Below, in pieces: positions 38,434-47,711 of a DNA stretch of 53,688 bases (the first letter of the stretch is position 1; the number at the start of each line of letters is the position of its first letter). The stretch is from contig NZ_LLWE01000009.1 in NCBI RefSeq assembly GCF_001562055.1, positions 1 through 53,688 on the forward strand, written 5' to 3'. The stretch is from Polycladidibacter stylochi. GTDB taxonomy: Bacteria > Pseudomonadota > Alphaproteobacteria > Rhizobiales > Stappiaceae. Under the pieces are notes generated by a model, which was given only the letters and a program-made list of their open reading frames with translations, made no database searches and was not told where the DNA came from. The translations under genes and the position numbers were made by a program.

Positions 38434-38528
38434 GTGGTTCAGGCTCCATTCTAATGCCTAACTTGGCTTGCCTTGCTATCTATCATAAACAGCTAGTTTA
38501 AGTATTGTTTTGAGGTATAGGCAGGCCA

Positions 38529-39554
38529 ATGGATCTTTCAGATATTACCGTGGAAATGAACGCGCAAACCGCTTTATTGGCAACGAACCTTACCAAAGGC
38601 AACCGTGCGGCTCTAGCACGGGCAATTACATTGGTTGAGTCTAAAAAGGCCGCGCATCGCCAGCAAGCCGAAGCTCTGCTGGCGCACTTGATGGCAAAAA
38701 CCGGCAACTCACTTCGCCTGGGGATTACCGGCGTACCCGGGGTGGGTAAATCGACAACAATTGATAGCTTTGGCAGCAATTTAACCGCTATGGGTCACAA
38801 GGTTGCCGTTTTGGCTGTAGACCCCTCTTCCACGCGCCATGGCGGTTCTATTTTGGGTGATAAAACACGTATGGAGCGATTGAGCTATGATGAGAACGCA
38901 TTCATACGTCCTTCTCCAACTGCAGGTACATTAGGGGGCGTTGCTGCAAAAACCAGAGAAACGATGCTATTATGCGAAGCCGCCGGTTATGATATTATCA
39001 TCGTCGAAACAGTTGGTATCGGACAATCTGAAACAACTGTTGCGCAAATGGTTGATTTCTTTTTGGTTCTTATGCTGCCGGGTGCCGGAGATGATTTACA
39101 GGGCATCAAAAAAGGCGTTCTGGAGATTGCCGATTTGATTGCTGTAAATAAAGCTGATGGTGATAACGAGGTACGGGCTCGTGCTGCGGCATCTGAGTAT
39201 CGCGCTGCACTGAACATCATGAGCCCGCGATCTCCACACTGGAACGCTAAAACTCTCTTGATATCAGGATTAAAGAACATCGGGCTTGATGCTCTGTGGG
39301 ATGAAATCGAGCAGTTTCGAGCCGTGATGGTGAAAGAAGGTGTGTTTGACAAGAAGCGTAGCCAACAACAAATCGATTGGATGTGGAGCCTATTACAAGA
39401 TAAAGTTATGAGCGCTTTACAGGGCGATCCAAGCATTCAATCACTTATACCGAAGCTGAAAACCTCTGTGTATGCTGGAGAGTTGCCTGCTACTGCTGCA
39501 GCCAGCAAGTTGGCCGCAGCATTTTTCAGTTCAAAAAAGGAACAGCTATTTTGA
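38529..39554 (+). CDS. meaB: methylmalonyl-CoA mutase-associated GTPase MeaB
   Basis: 341 aa G3E-type GTPase. Walker A at residues 68-75 (GVPGVGKS), the LAVDPSSTRHGGSILGDKTRM block, ETVGIGQSET (switch region) and NKADGD for guanine recognition. MeaB gates cofactor loading and protects methylmalonyl-CoA mutase from inactivation. mutA-mutB lie upstream on the same strand but 7.8 kb away with accessory genes between. The 3' end overlaps the asparaginase gene on the other strand by 9 bp. Confidence 0.96.
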   Translation: MDLSDITVEMNAQTALLATNLTKGNRAALARAITLVESKKAAHRQQAEALLAHLMAKTGNSLRLGITGVPGVGKSTTIDSFGSNLTAMGHKVAVLAVDPSSTRHGGSILGDKTRMERLSYDENAFIRPSPTAGTLGGVAAKTRETMLLCEAAGYDIIIVETVGIGQSETTVAQMVDFFLVLMLPGAGDDLQGIKKGVLEIADLIAVNKADGDNEVRARAAASEYRAALNIMSPRSPHWNAKTLLISGLKNIGLDALWDEIEQFRAVMVKEGVFDKKRSQQQIDWMWSLLQDKVMSALQGDPSIQSLIPKLKTSVYAGELPATAAASKLAAAFFSSKKEQLF

Positions 39555-40568
39555 CTTTAGCTCTGCAAGTAATCCCTCACTTGCGGTGATATCACCAACA
39601 TGAATGGCGCGGCGGTTCTTTAGAGGTTGTGTAGCCCAAGGCATAAGTTGTTTGTATTCGCTTTTGTTGAGCTGCAACAGCTTCTTCAGGACAGTTGCCA
39701 TCATCACTTCGGCCCCGCGGGTTGTGCCATCGTCGCATTTTAAAGCAATACCGTAACCCAGCTCTGGAAGTGAAGCGCAAAACACGCCTTCCGCTCCCAC
39801 TTTTACAAAGACCCGCCCTTGAAATATATCCATGATGCTGGTGCAAAAGCGCTCTTTACCAGCGACCATATACGGTTCATTGACACAAGCTTCGTACAGG
39901 GTCTCGCAGGCTTGCCCCCGTTCTTGCGCCATATTTTCACCAGTCCCAAACTTTGCAAATGCGAAGGCCAATTTGTCGAGCTCAATCGCATAGGTCGGAA
40001 TGGAGCAACCATCAATACCTGCTTGTTCCTGACTCAGCTTTGCACCTGTAAGGTCTTCCAGAATATTTCTGATTTCTTGCTGTATTGGGTGATCGTAATC
40101 AATATAGTTCGCAGTCGGAACACCAACCACCTTTGCCAATCCTAAAAAACCGGCATGCTTACCCGAGCAATTGTTATGCAGCGGGCATGGGCTACTATCC
40201 GTTTTTGCCAGCTCGATTGAATCGTCCAAGTGGCGTGGCCAATGAGACCCGCACATTAAATCTTCTTCACTTAAACCGGCTTTCATCAACATGACCCGCG
40301 CGGTATTTACATGTACCGACTCGCCATTATGTGAGGCACAGGCAAGCGCAAGTTCTGCATCATCAAAATCTAAAGCCTCAGCAGCACCGCTTTCAACCAA
40401 TGGTATTGCTTGCAGCGCTTTAATTGCCGAACGAGGAAAAACCCGTTGTTGCACGTTACCAATACTGAAAACTGATGACCCGCTTTCATCCATTATTGAA
40501 ATGGCACCCGTGTGCCTACTCTCGATAATATTACCTCTTGTAACGTCCACTAAAACGGGATTGCTCAT
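39546..40568 (-). CDS. L-asparaginase, Rhizobium etli type (class 3)
   Basis: 340 aa from the ATG at 40568; the frame opens further up, but that start would lie inside the upstream aminotransferase gene. The key residues of the R. etli enzyme ReAV are all present: the S47-x-x-K50 pair (RSAIK), and the metal-binding C134 and K137 (NNCSGKHAG) with C188 (DGCSIP), each one position from the published numbering as I remember it. It hydrolyses asparagine to aspartate and ammonia and is unrelated to E. coli AnsA/AnsB. Transcribed after the aminotransferase, 41 bp apart, probably one operon. Confidence 0.92.
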   Translation of the reverse strand: MSNPVLVDVTRGNIIESRHTGAISIMDESGSSVFSIGNVQQRVFPRSAIKALQAIPLVESGAAEALDFDDAELALACASHNGESVHVNTARVMLMKAGLSEEDLMCGSHWPRHLDDSIELAKTDSSPCPLHNNCSGKHAGFLGLAKVVGVPTANYIDYDHPIQQEIRNILEDLTGAKLSQEQAGIDGCSIPTYAIELDKLAFAFAKFGTGENMAQERGQACETLYEACVNEPYMVAGKERFCTSIMDIFQGRVFVKVGAEGVFCASLPELGYGIALKCDDGTTRGAEVMMATVLKKLLQLNKSEYKQLMPWATQPLKNRRAIHVGDITASEGLLAELKSK

Positions 40569-40609
40569 TGCCCGAAACTTTCCTGATGATTGTATGCTAT
40601 TATTGAATT

Positions 40610-41839
40610 CTACTGTGAATGTACCGCATGCGCCCATTGCGTATGGCTTGTCAACCATTGACGCAAGCGCTCGAGAGCTGCATTCAATGTTTCTTCTGAC
40701 TTACAAAAGCAAAAGCGTATGTGGGTTTGCGGTGCATTACTAATATAAAAAGCCGAAAGAGGTACAGCAGCCACACCGGCTTGAGTTATCATCGCCATAA
40801 TAAATTGTAGGTCTTGGCTGCTTTGTTCGCTCCGTGCGGCATTTTTTTCGATAACGTGTGGCAGGAGTTGCTCAATGTCACAATTGAGGAAGTAACTACC
40901 TTCACAAACATCCACAATAAAGCCCAGCTTTTGTAGACCACTCGCCAATAAATCACGTTTGCACTGCATATCCTCGCTTAAGCTATGGTAGAATTTGTCG
41001 GGCAATGACAGTCCCGCGGCAACTGCGTGCTGCAAAGCTGGTGGCGATGTGAAAGTTACAAACTGATGTGCCTTTGAAATGGTCGACAATATGTTTTTTT
41101 CTGCAACCACATATCCGATTTTCCAGCCGGTCATTGAAAACGTTTTACCCGCAGAACCGATTTTTACTGTGCGATCAGCCATGCCTTTGAGTGAAATCAA
41201 CGGTATGTGTTTTTTATCCTCAAAAACAATATGCTCATAAACTTCATCGCAAATAACATAGCAATCATTTTCAATCGCCAGCTTTGCTATCAATTCCAGC
41301 TCTTGTTTTGTGAACACTTTAGCTGAAGGATTCATAGGATTGTTTAATAATACTGCTTTTGTGTTCTCGCTAAATGCAGCTGCCAAATCATTTTCCGATA
41401 ACTGCCAATTGGGCGGCGACAATCGAACACGTTTGGGAATACCGCCTGCGCGAAATACAAGGGGAAGATAACAATCATAAAGAGGTTCGATAAGTATGAC
41501 CTCATCGCCTGGTTCGATCAGCGCTAATAAAGTATCGGCCAGAGCCTCCGTTGCGCCTGATGTCACCAGAACCTCGCAATCAGGATCAAAGTTTAAATCA
41601 TAGAACCGCGACATGTGCTCACTCACTGCCGAGCGCAATTCTTTGATTCCGAGCATCGGAGGATATTGGTTAGAAGCTTTCAATATTGCTTTTGATGCAA
41701 TTTCCCGCAGTTCATAGGGGCCGTCTTCCTCTGGAAAGCCCTGCCCCAAATTGATTGCATCATGCGCGATTGCAAGGCGGGTAATTTGCTCAAATATAGT
41801 GGTTTTAGCCTCGGCAAAAACGGGGTTCATAGGCTTCAT
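40610..41839 (-). CDS. PLP-dependent aminotransferase, class I/II
   Basis: 409 aa from the ATG at 41839 (GGAG 10 bp upstream; TTG at 41845 possible). Fold-type I aminotransferase: INLGQGFPEEDGP, LVTSGATEAL, LNNPMNPSAKVF, CDEVYEHIVFE and the PLP lysine in SAGKTFSMTGWKIGY. Closest by pattern to the YbdL/kynurenine-glutamine transaminase group (methionine or aromatic substrates) rather than aspartate aminotransferase. With the asparaginase downstream it may form an amino-acid nitrogen-scavenging operon; substrate uncertain. Confidence 0.88.
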   Translation of the reverse strand: MKPMNPVFAEAKTTIFEQITRLAIAHDAINLGQGFPEEDGPYELREIASKAILKASNQYPPMLGIKELRSAVSEHMSRFYDLNFDPDCEVLVTSGATEALADTLLALIEPGDEVILIEPLYDCYLPLVFRAGGIPKRVRLSPPNWQLSENDLAAAFSENTKAVLLNNPMNPSAKVFTKQELELIAKLAIENDCYVICDEVYEHIVFEDKKHIPLISLKGMADRTVKIGSAGKTFSMTGWKIGYVVAEKNILSTISKAHQFVTFTSPPALQHAVAAGLSLPDKFYHSLSEDMQCKRDLLASGLQKLGFIVDVCEGSYFLNCDIEQLLPHVIEKNAARSEQSSQDLQFIMAMITQAGVAAVPLSAFYISNAPQTHIRFCFCKSEETLNAALERLRQWLTSHTQWAHAVHSQ

Positions 41840-42224
41840 CGACAAATCACTCCAGCAAAACGGTAATGCAACTCAATAGCGCTTAATAATCAAAAATGCG
41901 GCCCAAACATGTTGGAGGCCAATGAATATTTCTTAGTGATAACTTTTCCACGGCTAACAACTCGAATATGCGGTAATTCCTGACTAATAGTCTAGTGTAT
42001 TACTGCAAATTCCCGTTTAAAAACCTCAAGCTTATGCGATGCACGGGTTTCCCCACATTGTTGCATAGCATTTATGTAAAAAATGCATATCGTTTCTAGG
42101 TAAGTCTGATATAAGAACGCAACTAAATAAGGCTTCCTTATACAAGAATTCTGCTTCATTTGAGCTACATATAAAGCAGTTATTTTGCCTGCAATTTAAC
42201 ACTGTAAGAAACAGGAGATGCCAC
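41840..42224. other. intergenic region, divergent promoters
   Basis: About 385 bp between the aminotransferase and the SulP gene, which diverge. Ordinary composition; no repeat, hairpin or gene recognised. AGGAG at 42213-42217 is the SulP ribosome-binding site. Confidence 0.4.
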
Positions 42225-43814
42225 TTGCATTCTTCCGGAGACGCCGTTGCGCGCCCAAAAGACGGCTTTTCAGCCGCAACTATTAAAACTGAAGTACTAT
42301 CTGGCCTGACCGTTGCCCTGGCATTGGTTCCCGAGGCTGTTGCTTTTGCTTTTGTAGCCCATGTTGACCCGCTGGTTGGCCTTTATGCTGCTTTCATCGT
42401 TGGCTTGATCACCGCTGTTTTTGGTGGCCGCCCGGGTATGATTTCTGGTGCCACCGGTGCTCTCGCTGTGGTTATGGTTTCACTTGTGGTTACCCATGGC
42501 GTTGAATATCTTTTTGCGACAGTCGTTTTGATGGGACTTTTACAAGTCGCATTTGGCCTGTTGCGTTGGGGCAAATTCATTCGCATGGTCCCACACCCGG
42601 TTATGCTGGGGTTTGTGAATGGCCTCGCAATTGTTATTTTTCTTGCACAGCTTGGGCAGTTTAAAATCATTGATCCAGCAAGTGGGGCATCTCAATGGCT
42701 TCAAGGAGCCGATATGATGCTGATGCTTGGTCTGGTAGCACTTACAATGGTTGTTATCTGGCTACTGCCAAAACTAACCAATATTGTACCAGCACCATTA
42801 GCCGGGATTTTGGTTGTATCTGCTGTTGTCATCGGTTTGGGCCTTGATGTGCGTAGTGTTGGCGATATGGCTTCTGTTGCTGGTGGACTGCCAGAATTTC
42901 ATATTCCCCAAGTCCCATTTGATCTGGAAACACTAAAGATCATTTTCCCATACTCATTGATCCTCGCTGCCATCGGCTTGATCGAAAGTCTTTTGACCTT
43001 AAACCTCGTTTCCGAAATGACCGGCAAGCGTGGTGGGGCCTCTCGTGAATGTCTGGCGCAAGGTGCTGCAAATGTTGTCACAGGCTTCTTCGGAGGTATG
43101 GGTGGTTGTGCCATGATCGGCCAATCAATGATTAACGTAAAATCAGGTGGCCGTACGCGCCTTGCCGGCATTGCTGCAGCGTTATTCCTGCTGTGTTTCA
43201 TTTTATTTGCTTCCCCACTCATCGAGCAAATACCGCTCGCGGCTCTTGTCGGGGTTATGTTCATGGTGGTTGTTGGAACATTTGCTTGGAATACATTCAA
43301 AATCTTGCACAAAATACCGCGCACTGACGCTGTTGTGATTGCACTCGTAACCGGCGTTACAGTCTATTCAGACTTGGCAGTTGCTGTGGTTGTTGGCGTT
43401 ATTGTTTCGGCATTGGCTTATGCATGGAATGCATCCAAGCGTATTAACGCGCAAACAACTATTAACTCGGAAGGGCATAAGATCTACCGGTTGGAAGGTC
43501 CGCTGTTTTTCGGATCCGCTTCAGGTTTCCAAGAAATCTTTGACCCAATTAGCGACCCTGATGATGTCATTGTTGACTTCATCAACTCACGTGTGGTGGA
43601 CCACTCCGCACTCGAGGCGATTGATGCTTTGGCAACCCGCTATGAGCAGCAAGGCAAAACCTTGCATCTTCGTCACCTTACCCCGGACTGTAAACGCCTG
43701 TTAAAACGCGCCGGAGATCTGGTGGAGGTTACCGTGATGGAAGACCCGAACTACGGTATTGCTGTCGACTATCATGGCGATATTGATGTACCAGCTGCTG
43801 CGAAAAACACCTAG
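42225..43814 (+). CDS. SulP family inorganic anion transporter with STAS domain
   Basis: 529 aa. Ten or more membrane segments with the SulP core (SGLTVALALVPEAVAFAFVA, GLYAAFIVGLITAVFGGRPGMISGATGA), then a cytoplasmic STAS domain at about 415-515 (FFGSASGFQEIF...DFINSRVVDHSALEAIDAL). SulP carriers import sulfate, bicarbonate or dicarboxylates; related BicA proteins are Na+/bicarbonate symporters. Start is TTG at 42225 with AGGAG 7 bp upstream; a better-looking ATG at 42218 is out of frame. Followed by a strong terminator and a class III cyclase gene on the same strand. Confidence 0.9.
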   Translation: MHSSGDAVARPKDGFSAATIKTEVLSGLTVALALVPEAVAFAFVAHVDPLVGLYAAFIVGLITAVFGGRPGMISGATGALAVVMVSLVVTHGVEYLFATVVLMGLLQVAFGLLRWGKFIRMVPHPVMLGFVNGLAIVIFLAQLGQFKIIDPASGASQWLQGADMMLMLGLVALTMVVIWLLPKLTNIVPAPLAGILVVSAVVIGLGLDVRSVGDMASVAGGLPEFHIPQVPFDLETLKIIFPYSLILAAIGLIESLLTLNLVSEMTGKRGGASRECLAQGAANVVTGFFGGMGGCAMIGQSMINVKSGGRTRLAGIAAALFLLCFILFASPLIEQIPLAALVGVMFMVVVGTFAWNTFKILHKIPRTDAVVIALVTGVTVYSDLAVAVVVGVIVSALAYAWNASKRINAQTTINSEGHKIYRLEGPLFFGSASGFQEIFDPISDPDDVIVDFINSRVVDHSALEAIDALATRYEQQGKTLHLRHLTPDCKRLLKRAGDLVEVTVMEDPNYGIAVDYHGDIDVPAAAKNT

Positions 43815-43839
43815 TTGCAGTCAGTTGTTAACGCTTTAC

Positions 43840-43873
43840 AGGCAGAACCTTTAAAAGGTTCTGCCTATTTTTT
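43840..43873 (+). terminator. rho-independent terminator of the SulP gene
   Basis: Stem AGGCAGAACCT (43840-43850) with AGGTTCTGCCT (43856-43866), 5-nt loop, then ATTTTTTT. 26 bp past the stop. Confidence 0.93.
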
Positions 43874-43942
43874 TACTCTTATTATACTCATAATTGTACT
43901 ATCAGTGTTCTGGATTCAGATTATCGATTCAAGAGCCTCTTC

Positions 43943-45751
43943 ATGAAGTTACCGCGTTTCCGACTGCCACTGGTTACAGTTCTAAGCCTTTTGGTAATCG
44001 GGTTAATTATCGTAACAAGCCTTGCCTTTCTTGCTTTAAACAACAGAAATGCGCATAGTAATTTGCGTTTGACTATGAATGTGCTGGCCAATTCACGACT
44101 TAATCACCTGCAAAGAGAAATCAACAAGGCCATTCAAGGGATTGAATATCAAGCGGCTTATACTGAAAGAGCGATAATAAGCGGTGCAATTGATTTAAAA
44201 AACGCTAAGGAAGTTGATGCTTATGCTTCCGGGATGACGGCTGCAACACCCTATTTAACAAAGATCTCCTTTGTGTCCTATGGAGGAGATGTCATCGAAA
44301 TTACTAGATCACAGTCCACCGGCGAACCAATTGCAAAATCCTTTAGAAGCTGGGAATCGCGCCCTTATTCGGCTGCCCTCAAACTACTTCAACATGCCCA
44401 AGATCCCCAATGGACTGGAATGCAAGATTTACAACAATGGGGTGGGCGTTATATCCAGTATCTTTACCCTGTATTTGATGGCAGCCAGCCAAAAACCATG
44501 ATGATTTTCTCTCTTTCACTCAAAGAGTTATCCCGCTTGATGCAAGAGCTTTCCAGTGATGAAATGACCGTGTTTTTGGTAGATAGCCACAACCGCATTT
44601 TAGCACACCCAGAATTACTATTAGATCAGTGGGGGGAACGTGCGGTTACAGCATTGGCACCGGCACGAGACCAACTCTCCGCGATACAGCAACAAAACCC
44701 TCTTTATGTTTTAGATCACCAAAAGATCAACGTTTACCAGATCAAAAATCAAGGAAAATCCTATCTATTCACTGTAGGTCCGACGCAACATTTTTATAAG
44801 TCATTGGACTACCGCGTTGCATGGTCGATGCCCAGCGCTCTTGTCGAAGAACGTGAAAATGCACTACTACAAAATGTTGGTCTGGGTATTGGTCTGCTGT
44901 TTGCCAGTGTGCTTTTTGCAGTAATCCTGGCCTATTTTATATCTGTGCCCGTACGAAGAGCCGTGAACGGTGTCACTCAGGTATCCAAATTTGATATTCG
45001 CGAGGTACGTCCACTGCCGCGCAGTTCATTTTCCGAGATTGACCAGCTTGCCCTTTCCTTTAACAGAATGTTGCGTGGGCTTCAGTCTTTTGGCCGTTAT
45101 GTCCCGGTTGAGTTGGTATCCCGCCTCATTCGTGAAAGGCGCATTGGAGCACAATCGGAAAATCGCCAGTTGGCCGTTATGTTTACAGATATAGCCGGAT
45201 TCACCAGTCTATCTGAGAAAATGAATGCGGAAGAAACCGCAGAGTTTATCAATCATCACCTTGAACTTATCGGCTCTGCAATAAGCGCCAACCAAGGCAC
45301 TATTGACAAGTTTATCGGTGATAGTGTGATGGCATTTTGGGGGGCTCCAGAAACAATGGAAAACCCTTCAGCACATGCGGTAAGAGCGGCACAAGATATT
45401 GCAACAGCACTGCATAAAGATAACATCCTTCGTGCAGAGAAAGGTTTAGAGCCGGTGCGCGTACGCGTGGGCATACATCTTGGTCCGCTCGTTGTGGGGG
45501 ATATCGGCACTTCAGAGCGCAGGAATTACACGGTAATCGGCGATACAGTTAACATTGCCTCGCGGCTGGAATCGCTTGGTAAAGAAGTCGCCCTAAATGA
45601 GGTGATTGTTATTTTATTATCTGGCACAATTGCTGAGCAACTTGACAATACGGTCCAGTTAGAAAGCCTCGGCGCGTACAGGCTGCACGGAAAAAATGAG
45701 GCGATTGATGTTTACCGCCTCACTGTTCACGCTCCAGAAAACTCGATTTGA
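43943..45751 (+). CDS. membrane class III adenylate/guanylate cyclase with Cache-like sensor
   Basis: 602 aa. TM1 about 12-32, a periplasmic double-Cache-like domain to about 305, TM2 about 310-335, a HAMP linker (AVNGVTQVSKFDIREVRPL) and a catalytic domain from about 405. Metal-binding Asp residues are in MFTDIAGFTSLSEKM and GDSVMAFWGAP. The substrate region NYTVIGDTVNIASRLES has Thr after Tyr, as in class IIIb cyclases, and the transition-state Asn/Arg are present. It makes a cyclic nucleotide, probably cAMP, in response to an external ligand. Stands alone after the SulP terminator. Confidence 0.92.
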   Translation: MKLPRFRLPLVTVLSLLVIGLIIVTSLAFLALNNRNAHSNLRLTMNVLANSRLNHLQREINKAIQGIEYQAAYTERAIISGAIDLKNAKEVDAYASGMTAATPYLTKISFVSYGGDVIEITRSQSTGEPIAKSFRSWESRPYSAALKLLQHAQDPQWTGMQDLQQWGGRYIQYLYPVFDGSQPKTMMIFSLSLKELSRLMQELSSDEMTVFLVDSHNRILAHPELLLDQWGERAVTALAPARDQLSAIQQQNPLYVLDHQKINVYQIKNQGKSYLFTVGPTQHFYKSLDYRVAWSMPSALVEERENALLQNVGLGIGLLFASVLFAVILAYFISVPVRRAVNGVTQVSKFDIREVRPLPRSSFSEIDQLALSFNRMLRGLQSFGRYVPVELVSRLIRERRIGAQSENRQLAVMFTDIAGFTSLSEKMNAEETAEFINHHLELIGSAISANQGTIDKFIGDSVMAFWGAPETMENPSAHAVRAAQDIATALHKDNILRAEKGLEPVRVRVGIHLGPLVVGDIGTSERRNYTVIGDTVNIASRLESLGKEVALNEVIVILLSGTIAEQLDNTVQLESLGAYRLHGKNEAIDVYRLTVHAPENSI

Positions 45752-45790
45752 GTTTATAGTTTTAGCCATGTTGCTATAAGTTATAAGCCA

Positions 45791-45817
45791 CGATAGGTAG
45801 CCAGAGGCTACCTATCG
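45791..45817. terminator. hairpin between convergent cyclase and EF-hand genes
   Basis: Perfect 12-bp stem CGATAGGTAGCC (45791-45802) with GGCTACCTATCG (45806-45817) and a 3-nt loop, 40 bp from the cyclase stop and 24 bp from the EF-hand stop. Probably terminates both, though T tracts are weak. Confidence 0.75.
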
Positions 45818-45840
45818 CATTTGGTTGCACTTGAGCGGTA

Positions 45841-46716
45841 TTAGTCTCTGTTCCAACCACAATCTTTACGGGAATGGTGGCGGTCTTTAGAGTGGTGTTT
45901 CCCTTTTCTGTCCTTACGATCGTAGTTTTTGCGTTGGCGATCCGCTGAAGAAATAACGCCATCGCTATTGCGGTCTAATCGATTGAACATTGCTTGATGT
46001 TGAGTAGTGAACTCTTCCTTTGGAATGACCAAGTTGCCATCATCATCCATAGACTGGAAGCGTTTAACCTGCATAGGCTCCGTATACTTTGCGGTTACTT
46101 GTTTGAAGGCGTTCAAATCGAGATCACCGTTCGCAAACAGTGGCTTCGTAAATGCCTGAATTTCAGCCTCGGATAGTTTACCATTCCGGTCACTATCAAT
46201 TTCTGCCATCATACCCATGACGCCGACAGGCCCGGAGCCACGACCAGAAAAGCCTTTGCCATCATAATTCTGCCGATACCCCTTAGAGTCGCGGTTTTTA
46301 TAATTTTTTTGTCCCATACGGCGTTCCATACCGTATGAAATACTATTCATTACCTTGATAGCCTCAGCTTCTGTTATTTTGCCATTTCCATCCAAATCCA
46401 AGCGCTGGAATGTACGTACAAGTCGTGGGGCCTTGTTATGCATTGGCGAAGCTTTAAACTCTGCCAAGGTAATTTCACTGTTATTGTCTTTATCCATTTG
46501 AGCAAATAGCTTAGCCTGTGCTTCTGCGGCCTCGCTTTTTGTTACCAATCCGTCTTTATTTAAATCCATCTGCTGCATCATTTGGCTTTGAGGACGTGCG
46601 GATGCACCATTTTTTTGGCCTCCCCAAAACGGTTTTGCATTGGCTGCAGTTACCCCTGTAAGTAACAGGGCAATGAGGGCTGCTGAATGTCCGGCGACTT
46701 TAAGAGTTTTCATCAT
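45841..46716 (-). CDS. secreted EF-hand calcium-binding protein
   Basis: 291 aa with a Sec signal peptide (LKVAGHSAALIALLLTGVTAANA, cleavage near 27). At least five EF-hand-like loops: DLNKDGLVTKSE, DKDNNSEITLAE, DLDGNGKITEAE, DSDRNGKLSEAE, a degenerate DDDGNLVIPKEE, and DRNSDGVISSAD. The C-terminal 35 residues are rich in Lys, His and Asp (RKNYDRKDRKGKHHSKDRHH). A periplasmic Ca2+ buffer or sensor, comparable in plan to rhizobial calsymin but more loops-dense. Divergent from the response regulator gene, 266 bp apart, and probably under its control. Confidence 0.9.
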   Translation of the reverse strand: MMKTLKVAGHSAALIALLLTGVTAANAKPFWGGQKNGASARPQSQMMQQMDLNKDGLVTKSEAAEAQAKLFAQMDKDNNSEITLAEFKASPMHNKAPRLVRTFQRLDLDGNGKITEAEAIKVMNSISYGMERRMGQKNYKNRDSKGYRQNYDGKGFSGRGSGPVGVMGMMAEIDSDRNGKLSEAEIQAFTKPLFANGDLDLNAFKQVTAKYTEPMQVKRFQSMDDDGNLVIPKEEFTTQHQAMFNRLDRNSDGVISSADRQRKNYDRKDRKGKHHSKDRHHSRKDCGWNRD

Positions 46717-46982
46717 AAATTCCTTTCAACTTCATTCTGCGCTGTGTTGATAGGAATAAACTAGCTATGAGGTGTCGCATAAGAATGGCAAGGAATGACT
46801 GTTTTTGTTAGATTTTATGGCAAGAGCGGGCTGTGATACAGTTTGTTACACTTTATCTTTGGCGGCTCATTCCCAAATGCAGTTATCAATCCTAAACTGA
46901 CTTGAAGCTTTGAGAGTAATCGTTTGGTAAATTGGCTATCATCTGGTTATCTAGGCAAAAATCTAACTATTGAGCTAAATAA

Positions 46983-47711
46983 ATGACAGAAAGCAGCGCT
47001 CATATTCTGATAACCGATGATAATCGTGATATCCGAGAATCTCTAGCACGTTACCTTGAAAAGAACGGCCTTCGTACAAGCGTGGCCGACAGTGCGGCCC
47101 AGGCACGAAAGGTCCTTAAAGCTGCAGCTATCGATTTGGTTGTACTGGATGTAATGATGCCAGGCGAGGATGGTTTATCACTCTGTCGGCACCTTGTGGA
47201 GACAGGCCGGGCACCTGTTATACTTCTTACAGCCATGGCTGAGGATACAGATAGAATAGTCGGCCTAGAAATGGGTGCCGACGATTATGTTACCAAGCCA
47301 TTTAATCCTAGAGAGCTTTTAGCACGCATTAAAGCAGTACTTCGACGGACCAGCCATGTACCAAAGCAACGCGACGCCACTGCACAGGAATTGCTTACTT
47401 TTGACGGCTGGGTATTAAAGGTTGCCCAAAGGGAACTAACAAACCCTGATGGGGTTCAGGTCCCCCTTTCCAGTGGGGAGTATCAATTGCTGTTGACCCT
47501 TTTGAAACGCCCCGGGATCGTTCTCTCTCGAGATCAACTGCTAGACTTAACAAGCGGCCGGTCACCGGCTGTGTTTGACCGTTCTATCGATAACCAGATA
47601 TCCAGACTGAGACGTAAGGTGGAACGTAACCCTAAAGATCCCAAATTAATCGTCACTGTGTGGGGTGGAGGTTATACATTTGCAGCTAAAGTAGGTGATG
47701 GTTCGAAATGA
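46983..47711 (+). CDS. OmpR-family response regulator
   Basis: 242 aa. Receiver domain 1-120 with acidic DD pair (ITDDNRD), phosphoacceptor Asp near residue 54 (LVVLDVMMPGEDG), Thr (LLTAMAED) and Lys (VTKPFNPREL); then an OmpR/PhoB winged helix ending VWGGGYTFA. Its stop overlaps the kinase start by 4 bp (ATGA), so it forms a two-component operon with it. Likely targets include the divergent EF-hand gene and its own operon (inference). Confidence 0.95.
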   Translation: MTESSAHILITDDNRDIRESLARYLEKNGLRTSVADSAAQARKVLKAAAIDLVVLDVMMPGEDGLSLCRHLVETGRAPVILLTAMAEDTDRIVGLEMGADDYVTKPFNPRELLARIKAVLRRTSHVPKQRDATAQELLTFDGWVLKVAQRELTNPDGVQVPLSSGEYQLLLTLLKRPGIVLSRDQLLDLTSGRSPAVFDRSIDNQISRLRRKVERNPKDPKLIVTVWGGGYTFAAKVGDGSK

